A stretch of 64,000 bases of DNA from Talaromyces rugulosus (lineage: Eukaryota; Ascomycota; Eurotiomycetes; Eurotiales; Trichocomaceae): contig NC_049562.1 in assembly GCF_013368755.1 (NCBI RefSeq), forward strand, positions 930,001 to 994,000. Direction: 5' to 3'. The notes under the pieces were generated by a model. It had not been told where the DNA came from. It worked only from the letters and a program-made list of their open reading frames with translations, and did not search any database. The position numbers were made by a program, and so were the translations under genes. This document shows positions 12,107 to 23,502 of this stretch, one piece after another. Numbering within the stretch: position 1 is the first letter of the stretch; the number at the start of each line of letters is the position of its first letter.

Positions 12107-12500
12107 TGTCCATGAAACAAGAGAGGGTGGATTCAAGTAGGAGGTCTTTGATGATAATTTGGTTCGTCGTGATTTACGGATGTACATGTAGGTCAGTACA
12201 AGCGAATATAATATGGGAGCGGTCGTCCTTTCGGGGTCATGCTCATGTGACCTTGATTCTTTTTCTGACTATATTAGACCAAAGTATATCAATAGGACAT
12301 CGGAGTAATTCAGGAATGATTGGCCCAGGGCTGATCTCCTTATTTCTCCCGGCGCGTAGAATAATATACAACAAAGTTAATATTGGCCTAAACACAGCGG
12401 GTAGATGTTTAAATTTAGAAGCCCCACCTTGATAATATTGTTGAATCGACCTCGCCATCCTTTGTAAACAAAACATTCCTGTACAAGCGAGGACGAAATC
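12107..12500. promoter_or_regulatory. shared divergent promoter of the nuclease-like and kinase-like genes
   Basis: Only 394 bp separate the two start codons, so both genes must be expressed from this stretch. It is AT-rich around 12350-12440. No specific factor site was identified. Confidence 0.4.
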
Positions 12501-13297
12501 ATGCCGCCCCTAACATCTGATGAGCTTGACCTTAGCCCCTCGGATGTTGTATTCGTCCAAGTACTGAAAAAGGGCGAGAACTCGGTGGTTTTTAAAGTGC
12601 TTGTCAACGACCAACCGTGTGTCCTGAAGGTGGTAAGTATGACTATTAATTAAGACAGCTTTTCAGCAGAATTATTAACTGAATCATCAAGTATCATAAT
12701 AGAGGCCCGTCTAAGTACGATCCCCCACCCCCCCACCGCGAAGTCAATCTTTTTGTTTGCGAATCTACCGCATATCGACGGTTGAAGGCAAGAGGTTTCT
12801 GTGACAGAAGGGTTATCCTCGATTTCTATGGGGTGATTACCAAAATACAGCCGGCTCTTTGGCCCAGCCTGCATATGTTTCTCGACGACAAGCTTCCTCC
12901 TAATGCCATCCTGATTGAATATATCCCGGACCTGCACCAAATAGACCTATCAAATTTCTCCGAAGCCCGCGTTTAAAAGCTCCGACAAATTCTCGATGAT
13001 ATGCATCAGGCACAGGTTCTTCATCACGATGCTTGGCCCAGAAACATGTGTGTTTCAGAAAGTCAAGACAGAGTACTCTGGATCGACTTTGACTCTGCCC
13101 AGACGTTTTCAGAGGAGAGACCTATCACAGATCGACATAAATTATGGTTCGAGAGAGAAGTTGAGCTTGTGGAAGATTTCTTAAGCTTACTGGTAAGGCT
13201 TACAATTTCCAACCACGATTTGGGACTGACTGTCATCTAGCCCAAAGACTATGAAGAAGGGAGACTACATCATACCTACAATTATTATTATGAGTGA
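12501..13297 (+). pseudogene. atypical protein-kinase-fold gene, interrupted by a stop codon
   Basis: Exons 12501-12632, 12692-13192 and 13241-13297; introns 12633-12691 (GTAAGT..CAAG, phase 0) and 13193-13240 (GTAAGG..CTAG). The product has a glycine-loop-like KKGENSVVFK, a lysine in CVLKV, the catalytic loop HHDAWPRNM and DFDSAQ in place of DFG, as in small RIO/APH-like fungal kinases. A TAA at 12974-12976 interrupts the otherwise perfect frame just before KLRQILDDMHQ, removing the catalytic loop from any product. A 39-nt intron (12971-13009) could skip the stop but would delete conserved residues and is too short to be convincing. The rest of the frame and both introns are intact, so the lesion looks recent. 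Confidence 0.72.
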
Positions 13298-13711
13298 TTA
13301 TGATTTGTGTCAAATGTTGGACAGGGAATCCACAAGAGTCGAGCCTCTTATGTCAGGTTAATAATGTCTAATAATAGTAATAATAAGCAAACCAATGTCA
13401 TACTAAGAATCATAGCCGGACGATCCGTACCAAGAGCCGCCAAGCGGCCAAGGCTGCTGCGCCCTCCGCCAGCCGAGATTGAACTTGGACCTTCCTTCAT
13501 CAGACTGTTTGTTGCCTGCATCTTTTTCTTCTTACTTTCTCTTGCTTTCTAGACGATCGCTATTCTTCTGCGGGCCGGTATCAGTATCATCGGATTGGTC
13601 CTCTTTCTCTTATCCGCCGATCCTTTGTTGTGCCCCTGCCTCTTATCGCGTTTACATTAGAATCGCGCATGTGTGACGAGGCGCCCTGCTTTTCCAGGCT
13701 TTGAAGCCAAT
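13298..13711. other. intergenic region / ADAM gene leader
   Basis: No gene seen. CT-rich tracts around 13500-13600 fit a fungal 5' leader for the protease gene that begins at 13712. Confidence 0.45.
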
Positions 13712-16262
13712 ATGAGATTTGGCAGCAGCTGGTTGTCTGCTGCCTTCAGCGCGGCCGCTGTATTTCTGCAATGTGTTGACGGTATGACTTGCATTTGACC
13801 TTGATGAAAGGCCCATGTTTATCTAATGATTTTCATCGCTACCTAGGCAATTCGCACGCTCCACAGCCCATTCGCTACGTTTTTGACCTAGAAGATGTGG
13901 TTATCCATACCCCATCGCACCGAGTACATTCTCACTCGAGTTTCGATGTCACCTTTTCCCTACACAATCACGAGCAACAGATCAAACTGAAACTAGAACC
14001 GAACCACGACGTGCTGGCAGAGGATGCCCAAATCGACTATTTCAATCCCGATGGCAGTATCGGCCATAGCGAGCCGATCAACCGCCGAGATCACCGCGTT
14101 TTCAAGGGGACATCATGGACGGAGATAGAGCCTGGACACTGGACGCGTGTTGGTTGGGCGCGCCTCTATGTCACCCGAGACGGGCCTGAGCCCTTGTTCG
14201 AGGGCGCCTTTAGTCTGATGCACGACTATCACAACATCAAGCTGCGGTCCAGCTACATGAACACATGGCGGGATGTTGATGCCCTACCAGAGGAACGAGA
14301 TGATGACTATATGGTGGTCTTTCGAAACTCCGACATGGTCGCCGCTGAACAAGAACACACCGAGCTGAAGCGGTCGCTTGCCGGTGTTTCTTGCCAGGCA
14401 GACAAATTGGACTTTAACTCAGACCCCAACCATCCTGTTTTCAAACCGCCGCAATCACCAAATGTCGCTTTCATGCCGGTCGATCAGTTCTTTGGACTGT
14501 CACGTCGACAGTCCGACACGGGAGATGTTGGTGGTAACACAGGCGGGATCAACCTGGCTTCTACAATTGGCAGCACAGCAGGCTGCCCGACTACGAAGAA
14601 GGTTGCGCTCATTGGCGTGGTCACTGATTGTTCGTTTACCAATAAATTCAGCTCCGACCAAGAGGCCCGATCCGACATCATTAAAATGGTCAACACGGCG
14701 TCTACTCTGTACGAAAATACCTTCAACATTTCCCTTGGTCTGAAAAACCTGGTGGTGAACACTAACCAAAGCTGCGAAAACTCCGGGACAAGTACGACCC
14801 CGTGGAATGTCCCATGTACGACAGGGAACATCACGACCAGATTAGATGACTTTACGAAATGGCGCGGCGAACAAAACGACACGAATGCCTACTGGACTCT
14901 GATGAGCGCCTGCTCAACGGGAGCTGAAGTGGGAGTGTCTTGGCTGGGACAGCTCTGTGTCCATGGAGACTCCAACGCGACCGTGGCCGGGGCCAATGTT
15001 GTTGTCAAAACGTCTACCGAGTGGCAGGTATTTGCGTATGTAGCCCTCATTCTTGTTGGTTTAAAAGACAACTCAATTTGCTAACGGTCAAAAGCCACGA
15101 GTCAGGCCATACATTCGGTGCGGTACATGATTGCGAAAGCGACACATGCCAGCGAGGGCTACAGAAAACATCGCAATGTTGCCCATTAACTTCAACGACG
15201 TGTGATGCCAATGGTAAATACATCATGAACCCCACGACGGCTTCCGACCTCGAGAACTTTTCACAGTGCACAATCGGCAACATCTGCTCGGCGATAGGCC
15301 GTAGCAGCGTCCAATCGGAATGCCTAGTGGACAACAAGGGAGTCGTCACCACAACTGGCAGCCAGTGTGGCAACGGCATTGTTGAGAGTGGTGAAGACTG
15401 CGATTGTGGAGGAACAGCAGGGTGTGGAAGCAACGCCTGCTGCGAACCAACGACTTGCAAATTCAAGTCCACTGCCGTGTGCGACGACTCCAACGAGGCC
15501 TGCTGTTCTGGCTGCCAGTTTTCTGCAGTCAACACCACTTGCCGTGCCGCGGACGGTCCTTGCGATGTCGCCGAAGTCTGTTCGGGCACATCAGGAGACT
15601 GCCCAGCTGACAAGCACCTGTCCGACGGCACAAGCTGTCAAACCGCCGACGAGACTGGCCTCGCCTGTGCTAGTGGACAATGTACTAGCCGTGACCTGCA
15701 ATGCCGAACTGTCCTTGGCTCTGTCCTCGGCAGCAACAACACCTATGCCTGCGACGACTCGTCGTGCACAATTTGGTGCGCGTCGTCCGTCCTTCCCTCG
15801 AACGAATGCGGCAGCATGCAGCAGAACTTCCTTGATGGCACTCCCTGTGACGGTAATGGCCACTGCAGCAATGGCAGATGCACTGGATCCTCAGTGGGCG
15901 GCAAAATCAAGTCCTGGGTTGACGACCACAAACCCCTGGTCATTGGCCTTGCTGCCGGCATTGGCGGGCTGCTTTTGCTGATGATTTTGAGCTGCATCTT
16001 CTCGTCTTGTCGTCGACGGCACAGGGCTCGCAAATTCCGCCCTTCTCAGCCAGGCGGTGCCTATGGAAGAAGACTGAGTCGAGGAGGAGGAGGAGCAGGA
16101 GGGTGGGCAGGTCCCATGCCACAGGGACCCCCAAGAGGTGGTAATCCCAACAACATGCAGCCACCTTCAGGTTTCTATGCGGCGCCGGCCTATCCGCCGC
16201 CACCACCAGCATATGGCGAGCATAACCGCGGTATGCCCATGTCGCAGTCGCGATACGCTTGA
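13712..16262 (+). CDS. ADAM-type disintegrin metalloprotease, membrane anchored
   Basis: Exons 13712-13781, 13847-15035 and 15095-16262 (808 aa); introns 13782-13846 and 15036-15094 with GTATGA/GTATGT donors. The first exon encodes a signal peptide (MRFGSSWLSAAFSAAAVFL). A prodomain follows, then a reprolysin-type catalytic domain with the zinc motif HESGHTFGAVHDC, created only by the second splice. Next is a Cys-rich disintegrin domain starting CGNGIVESGEDCDC, and a Cys-rich segment. A transmembrane helix (LVIGLAAGIGGLLLLMIL) is followed by a short cytosolic tail with proline runs (YPPPPPAYGE). The layout matches fungal ADM-A/ADM-B proteins, predicted type I surface proteases that cleave or shed other proteins; I cannot decide between A and B. 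Confidence 0.9.
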
Positions 16263-16806
16263 TGACTTTTTATTTTATGTCTTGCATTGAATGGTTTTTG
16301 CATTTGCTCCCCGGTTTGGTAGAGTTTGGAACAACGGTCTTACATGGGGCTATGGGAATGGAAGCATATGTAGGCAGTTTAGGATATGGTTTGCTTGTTT
16401 TCTAGCTTTTTATATAAATATATCTATCTATACTATATATTATCTCGGTATTTTAGGAAATCAACTGATTTGGTCTGACCTAAAATTATTTTTTTTGGAA
16501 GTCGACGCATTCAAATGTTCAAAAGTTTGCTAAATACGATAATTGCAAGACTCCGCATATGAAGGCGCAAGCCATCCTGTTCAAACGCCTCAAGACGAAC
16601 GACACAACGAAACACAGCTCTTTTGACACGTCAAATCCATACGCCCATTAGATTTCAGAATGGAAACTGAAAGAAAATAAAACTGCAAACGAACAAAACA
16701 AGACAAAGACAAGAAACCAGTGGTGCTTTCCAAAGCCGTAAAGCGAAGTCGAAAAAGAAGAAGAAAAAGCGCGGATGTCCAGGACCAAAAAAGACAGAAA
16801 AGAAAG
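16263..16806. other. convergent intergenic region
   Basis: 3' flanks of the ADAM and centrin genes. AT-rich; no gene seen. Confidence 0.5.
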
Positions 16807-17677
16807 CTATTGCCAGCAAATGCTCAAAAATCCATCTCTGGTGACACCACCGACGCCCTCCAAGTCAAACTCCTCAATCATCGCCCTAAGTTCGTCCTCT
16901 TCTAGCCCGGTCTCGCCCAATTCTCTGGCCACGCGCCGGAGGTCTTCTAGGTCAATATATCCTTTGCCGCCTTCATCAAACAGCTCGAAAGCGCGCAGGA
17001 TTTCTTCTCGCGGATCCCGTTCGAGGATTTTGTGTGCGGTCACGGTCTGGAAAGCGGAGAGCGGCATCAATAGCGACGACGGATGCGGTGGAGGGTTGAT
17101 TTTGTTTTGTGATGATGGCTGTGGCTGTGGTCCGTTCTGTCCTTGTCCTTGCTGCTGTTGTTGTTGAACTTGGGGCCGGGGAACGCCGTATGTGGTGAGG
17201 AGACTGATGAGCTCTTGTTTTGGTAGAGTGAACCCGAGAGCGCGTAGGGCGACGCGGAGTTCATGGTAGTCTAGATGACGGTCGCGATCGAGGTCGAATA
17301 GCGTAAACTAGATTGGTTGTTGGTAAGCATGAAGAAAAGAAAGAGCTTTCAGACGCTCTTCTACTCACAGCCTCACTGATCTCCTCTCGCTGCTCTTCTG
17401 TTAACCGACCCAGCGGGTTCGCAGCTCCGGAATCCTGTCCCATCGGGCCCGCAGCATGACTTTGCGTATGCGCTGGCGGTGCTGGAGGAGGATGTTGTTG
17501 AGATTGTTGTAGCTGCTGTTGTTGTTGCGCGATCTCTGCGTTTACACCGCCAAGTCCCCGATTTCGCGAAAAGGCTGACGCACTAAAAGGCACAGGGTTT
17601 GAGCGATCCGGCAGCTTTGATCCTGCTCCGGCGTATGCAGATCGAGATCCGAAGGGTGGATGAGACGAGGAAGCCAT
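16807..17677 (-). CDS. cdc31: centrin / Cdc31-like EF-hand protein
   Basis: Exons 17677-17369 and 17307-16807 (269 aa), intron 17308-17368 (GTGAGT..TCTAG, phase 0). A disordered Gln/Pro-rich N-terminus of about 90 residues precedes the EF-hand core. The first loop (FDLDRDRHLDYHE) keeps the acidic ligand positions. The region where EF-hand 2 should lie is replaced by a Gln/Pro-rich insert (VQQQQQQGQGQNGPQ). EF-hands 3 and 4 (FDEGGKGYIDLED, FDLEGVGGVTRDG) lack several usual ligands. RRVARELGE and ELRAMIEEFDLEG are strong centrin signatures. Family role: spindle-pole-body duplication, and in other complexes such as TREX-2 at the nuclear pore. About 100 residues longer than usual centrins because of the tail and insert. 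Confidence 0.87.
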
Positions 17678-18337
17678 GTATCCTGGGGCCCCCTTCGGGC
17701 GTGGGTTGGCGCTTTGTTTTGGTGTTTTCTGTCACTGGTCGACAGCGAAGGGCCCCCCAGCCCAAGTGGGGGAAAAAGGTAGGTTTCCGCTTAGAGACTG
17801 AATGAGAAACGAAACAAAGGGCGCATGAATCGAAGTTGTAGAAATGGCTATTCAAAGACGTGTGTGGTGCGGGGCAATGCAAGGTCTGGTGTGTCTTTAT
17901 CGTCTTTGTACATGGCGGAAAAGCAAGAGCAGGCCGGACACGCGGGAGCGACGCGCCTATGGTGGCTTACCGTTTTGGGCAGTGTTCCGTTACATGCTTA
18001 TTATTATTATTCCGCCGTGCAGATGATACTAACGTTTTTGCTAGGTATTGTTCGAGCGTAGTAGATGGTATTCAGACTCAAATTGATTTTCGATTAACTT
18101 GTTTTTATTTACTTTCAGGGTGTTTTCCTCTAGGCTTTTCACCCCAAAGCATATAGGTTTAGGGTTAGGGTTATCTAGTATAGTTAGATTGATATAGACC
18201 AAGCTGATAGACTAAAAGAGAACGAAACAATATAGCTAGTCCACTAATCTACTCTAGAATAAGCCTGGATATAAACAATTCTAGAGCCCTATGATCTACG
18301 GCATCTGTATTATCAGCTTTATGCCCAAGGTCAATCG
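17678..18337. other. intergenic region with telomere-like repeat
   Basis: Upstream region of the centrin gene and 3' flank of the GFA gene. No gene was found. It holds a short TTAGGG tract (separate entry). Confidence 0.5.
18158..18173 (+). repeat. short interstitial telomere-like repeat
   Basis: TTTAGGGTTAGGGTTA, two full TTAGGG units plus partial flanks, within AT-rich intergenic DNA. TTAGGG is the usual telomere unit of filamentous fungi. Confidence 0.6.
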
Positions 18338-18889
18338 CTAGCTAGATGGAGGCGGCATGCCAACACACTCATCAGCCCCCTCAACAGCAGTGAGCCAGTT
18401 TACACGTCCATCGACGTAGATTTCCAGCTCGGCCTTGTGTTCGTTAAGAACTTCAAGGTCATCAAAAATGCCCGCCCGGAGGACTGTTACGCCGTCAGCC
18501 GCCGCTCCATCAGAGTTCACTCTCATGCCATAAAGCGGTGTGCCTAGTAATTTATTAGCTGACAGTTTCCGGCCATAGCAGTAAGGGTATGTAGTGTTTA
18601 CGCACCACAATCCGGACAGAAATAATTCTTTATATAATTGCCACTATCGGCTGTCTTTGGCACTTCCTTAGGACTTCCGGTGACTTTCAGGTCAGTGTTT
18701 TTGACGATAAAACTGTAGGTGAAAAGAGTCCCAGTCAGTTTTCGACAATCAATACAATGACATAGTGCCTGTTGAGAAGGGTTAGCCCAACGAATAATCA
18801 ATGTTGGGGAAATGTTTACTCACAGCTTTGATGGGCTGGCCACTATATTCGACACGAACATTTCCGCAAAAGCAACCGCCAACAGCCAT
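18338..18889 (-). CDS. GFA-family (glutathione-dependent formaldehyde-activating-like) protein
   Basis: Exons 18889-18824, 18768-18606 and 18543-18338 (144 aa); introns 18769-18823 and 18544-18605. The protein has the zinc-binding pattern of the family: CFCG near the N-terminus, CHCIDCRK after the first splice and CPDCG at the second exon end. All six or seven cysteines expected in the compact beta fold are present, and the length is typical. Fungal members are numerous and mostly of unknown substrate; true formaldehyde activation has been shown for few. Divergent from the Mgs1 gene with about 1 kb between. Confidence 0.88.
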
Positions 18890-19849
18890 TTTCAAGAGGA
18901 GTTTTCTGGAATTATGATTCTCAGGATTGTGTTATGGGACAACTTGTTTCGAAGAGAGTAAAGTCCCAACAATATTTTTGGTCAAGAGAAGGAACCGGTC
19001 TAACCCTAATCACACTAGTGGTCGCTGGTGCCTACACAACATTCTCTCAACCACGGACTTTATAGTTTCTCGACTAGAATGCTGCATTTGCAATATAAGA
19101 CAAGAAAATAGCTTTACCGGGAATTTTGAAAACTCCGCGTTGGAAGATGATAGCCAAACTGAAAGGGAATGAAACCGCAAAGTGATCCAAATGTAGACGC
19201 TCTAGGCATCAAGCTACCGATCCACACATGGAAAGTTTTGTCTCAAACCTACATGTACGATGCATATAAATGCGCATTTTAGGCACAAGATCGCGTTCTA
19301 TCAAATGGAAAGCTTACTTCGGCACTTTCCCAGTCTCTTCCTAAGTCTGCGAATCTCTCCGCTGTCACCATCTAGGACCGCGAACTGGGTAATACTAATC
19401 GGGAAACCGGACCTGGATCTCCGGTGGACTGGGAAGATTACACGGGCCAAGAAGAGACCCTTGTTAGTGTGTTCTCTCAACCTATGGTCTGGGAGGACCC
19501 CCGATTGATCAAACCAGGCCCAAGAAATACGGGGTGTCTGTGGAGTTGCGTATTGATGTTCCAGTCGCTATTGGCAAGTCAATAAGGGTGTCAACACGAT
19601 CACCAACAATCCTACTACTGAAATATGTCCTCCAAGAAGAGGAAGACGTGAAAGGCATTTAAGATTGATGTAATTTATGTAATATATGCAATCGATGTAC
19701 ACTTGTGGATCAGGTTGACCAATCGGTATTGCTCCCGTTGCCCACTGCATTAGTACGCCTCCACTACTATTTGGCGAGACGCGTCAGTCGAAACAAGATA
19801 CTGTTTCCATTTTCTCCTCGCGTCAATCTCCAAAACACCGACTCCCATC
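18890..19849. other. divergent upstream region
   Basis: Spacer between the GFA and MGS1 start codons. No coding frame with recognisable content; AT-rich around 19640-19700. Confidence 0.5.
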
Positions 19850-21445
19850 ATGGTGTCGTGCCCCATATGCGCCAAAAGTGTCAGGGAACTCAACATCAAT
19901 GCCCACATTGATTCTGACTGTCAGAAATTCATCGACGAGCCCGGATCGAGCCAGGCGGAGTCCGCGTCTTCGCAGAAGAGCGCCCCAGTTGCCAGTTTCT
20001 TCCAGCCATCCTCTGCGCGCAAAGCCAATACAGCCCAGCCGCCAACCCCATCGAGTCCATCGTCGACTCAGAAAAATGGCGCTAAAGGAACATTGTCAAC
20101 GCCGCTGCAAGAAGACCAGAAAAGGAAGCGTACAGAACCGCCGGCGATCGAAACTGAGGCCGACCCGCTGCCGAAGCGCCCAAAAACAAATGCTATCCAA
20201 AAAGTGGCACCCTTGGCCGAGCGAATGCGGCCCAAAAATTTGGATGAAGTTTGTGGACAAGATCTAGTCGGCCCCAATGGCGTTCTACGGTCATTGATCG
20301 AGCAAGACCGGGTGCCTAGCATGATTCTGTGGGGTGGTGCAGGCACGGGAAAGACAACGATTGCCAGAGTGATTGCTGCTATGGTGGGTAGCCGCTTCGT
20401 GGAAATCAATAGCACCACCAGTGGTGTTGCCGATTGCAAGAAAATCTTTGCGGAAGCGCGAAGTGAACTTAACCTGACAGGGCGAAAGACTATACTCTTC
20501 TGTGACGAGATCCATCGGTTTTCCAAATCCCAGCAAGACGTGCTTCTTGGGCCCGTTGAGAGTGGCGTTGTGACCCTGATTGCCGCCACGACAGAAAACC
20601 CCAGTTTCAAAGTTCAGAACGCGCTCTTGTCGAGATGCCGAACTTTCACACTCGACAAACTTACCGACGATGACATCGCCTCTATCCTGAAACGCGCTTT
20701 GGTCACCGAAGGCCCCAGCTATTCCCCATCCGAACTCGTTGACGACGAATTGATTGGATATCTGGCCACATTCTCTGACGGCGACGCGAGAACGGCTCTC
20801 AATCTGCTGGAATTGGCGATGGGCTTGTCCACTCGCGCTAGCATGACCAAAGACATATTGAAAAAGTCTCTGACAAAGACGCTGGTTTACGACAGGGCTG
20901 GCGATCAGCATTACGACACCATCTCTGCCTTTCACAAGTCAATCCGTGGCAGCGACCCGGATGCTGCTTTGTATTATCTCGGGCGAATGATCCAGTCTGG
21001 GGAGGACCCATTGTACATTGCACGTCGCCTAATTGTCGTCGCATCGGAGGACATTGGTCTGGCGGATAACAGCATGCTGACACTCGCCATTTCCACTCAC
21101 AGTGCTGTTGAGAAGGTCGGTCTACCTGAAGCTCGAATCAACCTGGCACACGCCACTGTTGCCATGTCGCTGTCACCAAAGAGTACACGGGCATACCGGG
21201 GCCTCAACAACGCGTATGCAGCTTTGGCAGAGCCAGGAACCGCAAGTTTGCCAATCCCACTACACCTGCGCAATGCCCCCACCAGGCTGATGAAGGAGCT
21301 CGGGTACGGTCGAGAGTACAAATACAACCCAAACTATAAAGACGGCAAAGTTGTGCAAGAATACTTGCCCGAGAAGATACAGAGGCTGAAATTTCTCGAG
21401 GACCATGACTTGGGCCATTTAGAAGACCCAGAATTGTTCTCATGA
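19850..21445 (+). CDS. MGS1: Mgs1/WRNIP1-type AAA+ ATPase
   Basis: Single exon, 531 aa from ATG 19850. The N-terminus has a Rad18-type UBZ finger (CPICAKSV..NINAHIDSDC), which binds ubiquitin. A disordered linker follows, then an RFC-like AAA+ core with Walker A GGAGTGKTT, Walker B ILFCDEIHRF, sensor 1 in AATTENPSF and an arginine-finger-like SRCRTF. The C-terminal region (SGEDPLYIARRLIVVASEDIGLAD) is the clamp-loader-like domain shared with bacterial RarA. Family role: maintenance of genome stability at stalled replication forks, interacting with PCNA and ubiquitinated PCNA. Length and domain order match the family. Intronless here. Confidence 0.93.
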   Translation: MVSCPICAKSVRELNINAHIDSDCQKFIDEPGSSQAESASSQKSAPVASFFQPSSARKANTAQPPTPSSPSSTQKNGAKGTLSTPLQEDQKRKRTEPPAIETEADPLPKRPKTNAIQKVAPLAERMRPKNLDEVCGQDLVGPNGVLRSLIEQDRVPSMILWGGAGTGKTTIARVIAAMVGSRFVEINSTTSGVADCKKIFAEARSELNLTGRKTILFCDEIHRFSKSQQDVLLGPVESGVVTLIAATTENPSFKVQNALLSRCRTFTLDKLTDDDIASILKRALVTEGPSYSPSELVDDELIGYLATFSDGDARTALNLLELAMGLSTRASMTKDILKKSLTKTLVYDRAGDQHYDTISAFHKSIRGSDPDAALYYLGRMIQSGEDPLYIARRLIVVASEDIGLADNSMLTLAISTHSAVEKVGLPEARINLAHATVAMSLSPKSTRAYRGLNNAYAALAEPGTASLPIPLHLRNAPTRLMKELGYGREYKYNPNYKDGKVVQEYLPEKIQRLKFLEDHDLGHLEDPELFS

Positions 21446-21967
21446 GCATCGACTAGAGCGGCCCACTGCATGCTCACGACATGCACGACCGCAGTCCGGT
21501 TCTGTTTTGAGCCTCCGTCAATAATTTCTGCCGGCAGAACAGAACTGTTATTCGTTCATACTTCCACGTCAATGGGCTCCACAGGTTTATTTAGCCCAAT
21601 AAACTGTGTGCGGCCCGGGGCGGGAGCGGGGCGATCTAGCCTGATCTAACTCCGCGGTCCTAGGGCGGTGAAGTCTAATACAGGAGAAGATGTATACAGC
21701 AGATCTGCCAGGACCATAAATAGACCGGCGCTGTTGTTCTTTGCTGGAAACTTCCCCTTTATTTTTGCCGAGTGTGGCCCCCCGCCTCTTGTTGCGCCTG
21801 GTCAACTTCAGCCCTCGTTTACCTGGGTACTTGTGCACCCTACTTCTTTGTAGGCCTTGTTTTGCTCAGAGCTTTATGTCTTTTGTTTTAATGCTATTGA
21901 GCTATCGATTGGTCAACCATTACTCACCGTGTTTTACGTCATCGAGACCAATCCATCTGAACCTGTC
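21446..21967. other. intergenic region
   Basis: 3' flank of MGS1 and leader of the next gene. No gene seen. Confidence 0.45.
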
Positions 21968-23502
21968 ATGGAGGACCAAGAGTACTCTACCAGAAGCCGT
22001 GTCCATTATCATCTATCCCAGTCTTCTTTCTCTCCCGGGGCTCCTGCTTGCTCGGTGTCTTCTCCGAACAATGGTGGTAAGTATTTACCCTCCCTGAAAA
22101 ATCGGAAGACCCAAATGTCATTCGTATATGTTTTCAATAACACCAAGTACCAGAATCCATTCAACGCCCGTTGACTACCCCAGACAGGCCGCAACCACGC
22201 AAGAAGTACCAATTTATCTCTGAATATCCCAACAACACCACTCCGACCACCAAGAAGCCACGCAGCCCCGAGAAATTACAAGCTATTGAGTCGATAAAAG
22301 CTGCCGGAGGTTCCTGTGTATGGTGCCGGGTAAGAAAGAAAGGATGCAGCTCAACCACGCCGTGCGCGGAGTGTACGAGAACCCACCGCCCTTGTCTTAG
22401 GGACTCTTCTTTGTGCCTCGCAAACCCAACAAGGAATGATACGCAGTTTCAGCTAAGTGACGAAGTATTTCGGCACGCGCGAGAAACTCTAAAGAATTTC
22501 CGGGATGAGCACATTAAAGAATCTCTGGTAGGAAACGAAACTGTTTCTGTGGAATGTGTACCATTTAACGGGATAATCCGGACATGGTCTAAAGAACTGG
22601 ATCAGCTTCAACATGATGAAATCGATGACGGTGCCAGGACTTTGTTGGTCGATATAGCTCTCCAAAGTATCTCGATTCCGCTACTTGAGCAGTCAGGGCA
22701 TTTTGATGACGACTCTCTCTACAAAGATGCTTATGTGATGTTCAGGCTAGTCGCCGCAATCGAAAAAATTTCACAATCTTTACTCACTATTGAACCTATG
22801 GATGCGCTGACCTCGCAATTTGTTATGTTTCTCATGTTGACTATTTACACTATGAAAATAACCGAAGTATCAATATCCTTTGTTTCTTGTCTCGAGGGCG
22901 CCATTCGAGACAACCGACTCCGTGAATACCCGGTCCAGTGGGCAGTGGAAATTTACAGACAACTCATTCAACGACTTGCATCTTTTCAGAAGCAGGACTC
23001 TTTTTTGTCAGATCTCTTTTGTGAAATACGACCGCGATTAATCGGGATACAAACCGGGATTGCTAAAATTCTTTCGACTTTACCCCGAGAACAACATATT
23101 GTCTTTCTTAGTATATCCGAAATATGGCCGTTCCAAATTACCGTCCGGATTACATCAGAAAGGAATCTTTGGGGGTCGTCACTGGATTCGAGACACGATA
23201 TGATTTCTGATGAATTTCCATTTGGGGTGAAATATGTTGACACCAGCCTGAAACCATACACGGGCGGGAGTGCAATCGATCCTCGGCTGCTGACGATACA
23301 GGGTCTTCCTCGATCTGGAGTCCCGTCTACTCGCACGAGCACGATAGGTGCTGACAACAACTTCAGCGCCCCTGGTGGTTCCCAGGAGACTAATACCACG
23401 GCTACCACAGTTTCGTCTGCTAATTCGGAGGACGTTACTAGCAACACTATCGTTGGTTCCTATGAAGATTTGTTGGGACTTGGAGTACATCTACTGTATT
23501 AA
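21968..23502 (+). CDS. zinc-cluster-like transcription factor, divergent
   Basis: Exons 21968-22076 and 22184-23502 (475 aa), intron 22077-22183 (GTAAGT..CCCCAG, phase 1). At residues about 81-106 the pattern CVWCRVRKKGCSSTTPCAECTRTHRPC matches Cx2Cx6Cx5Cx2Cx6C, the Zn2Cys6 cluster, although only one basic patch (RVRKK) lies inside it. The rest is mostly helical and lacks a recognisable fungal-trans middle-homology domain. The tail is Ser/Thr/Asn-rich. Many eurotiomycete proteins have this architecture and are presumed DNA-binding regulators. The ATG at 21968 is used because exon 2 has no ATG before the cluster and the splice fits phase. Target genes unknown. Confidence 0.72.

Noticed and set aside
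12971..13009. A 39-nt intron that would remove the stop in the kinase gene
   Set aside because: Shorter than any intron here (48 nt or more), weak GTTTAA donor, and it would delete the conserved KLRQILDDMHQ helix.
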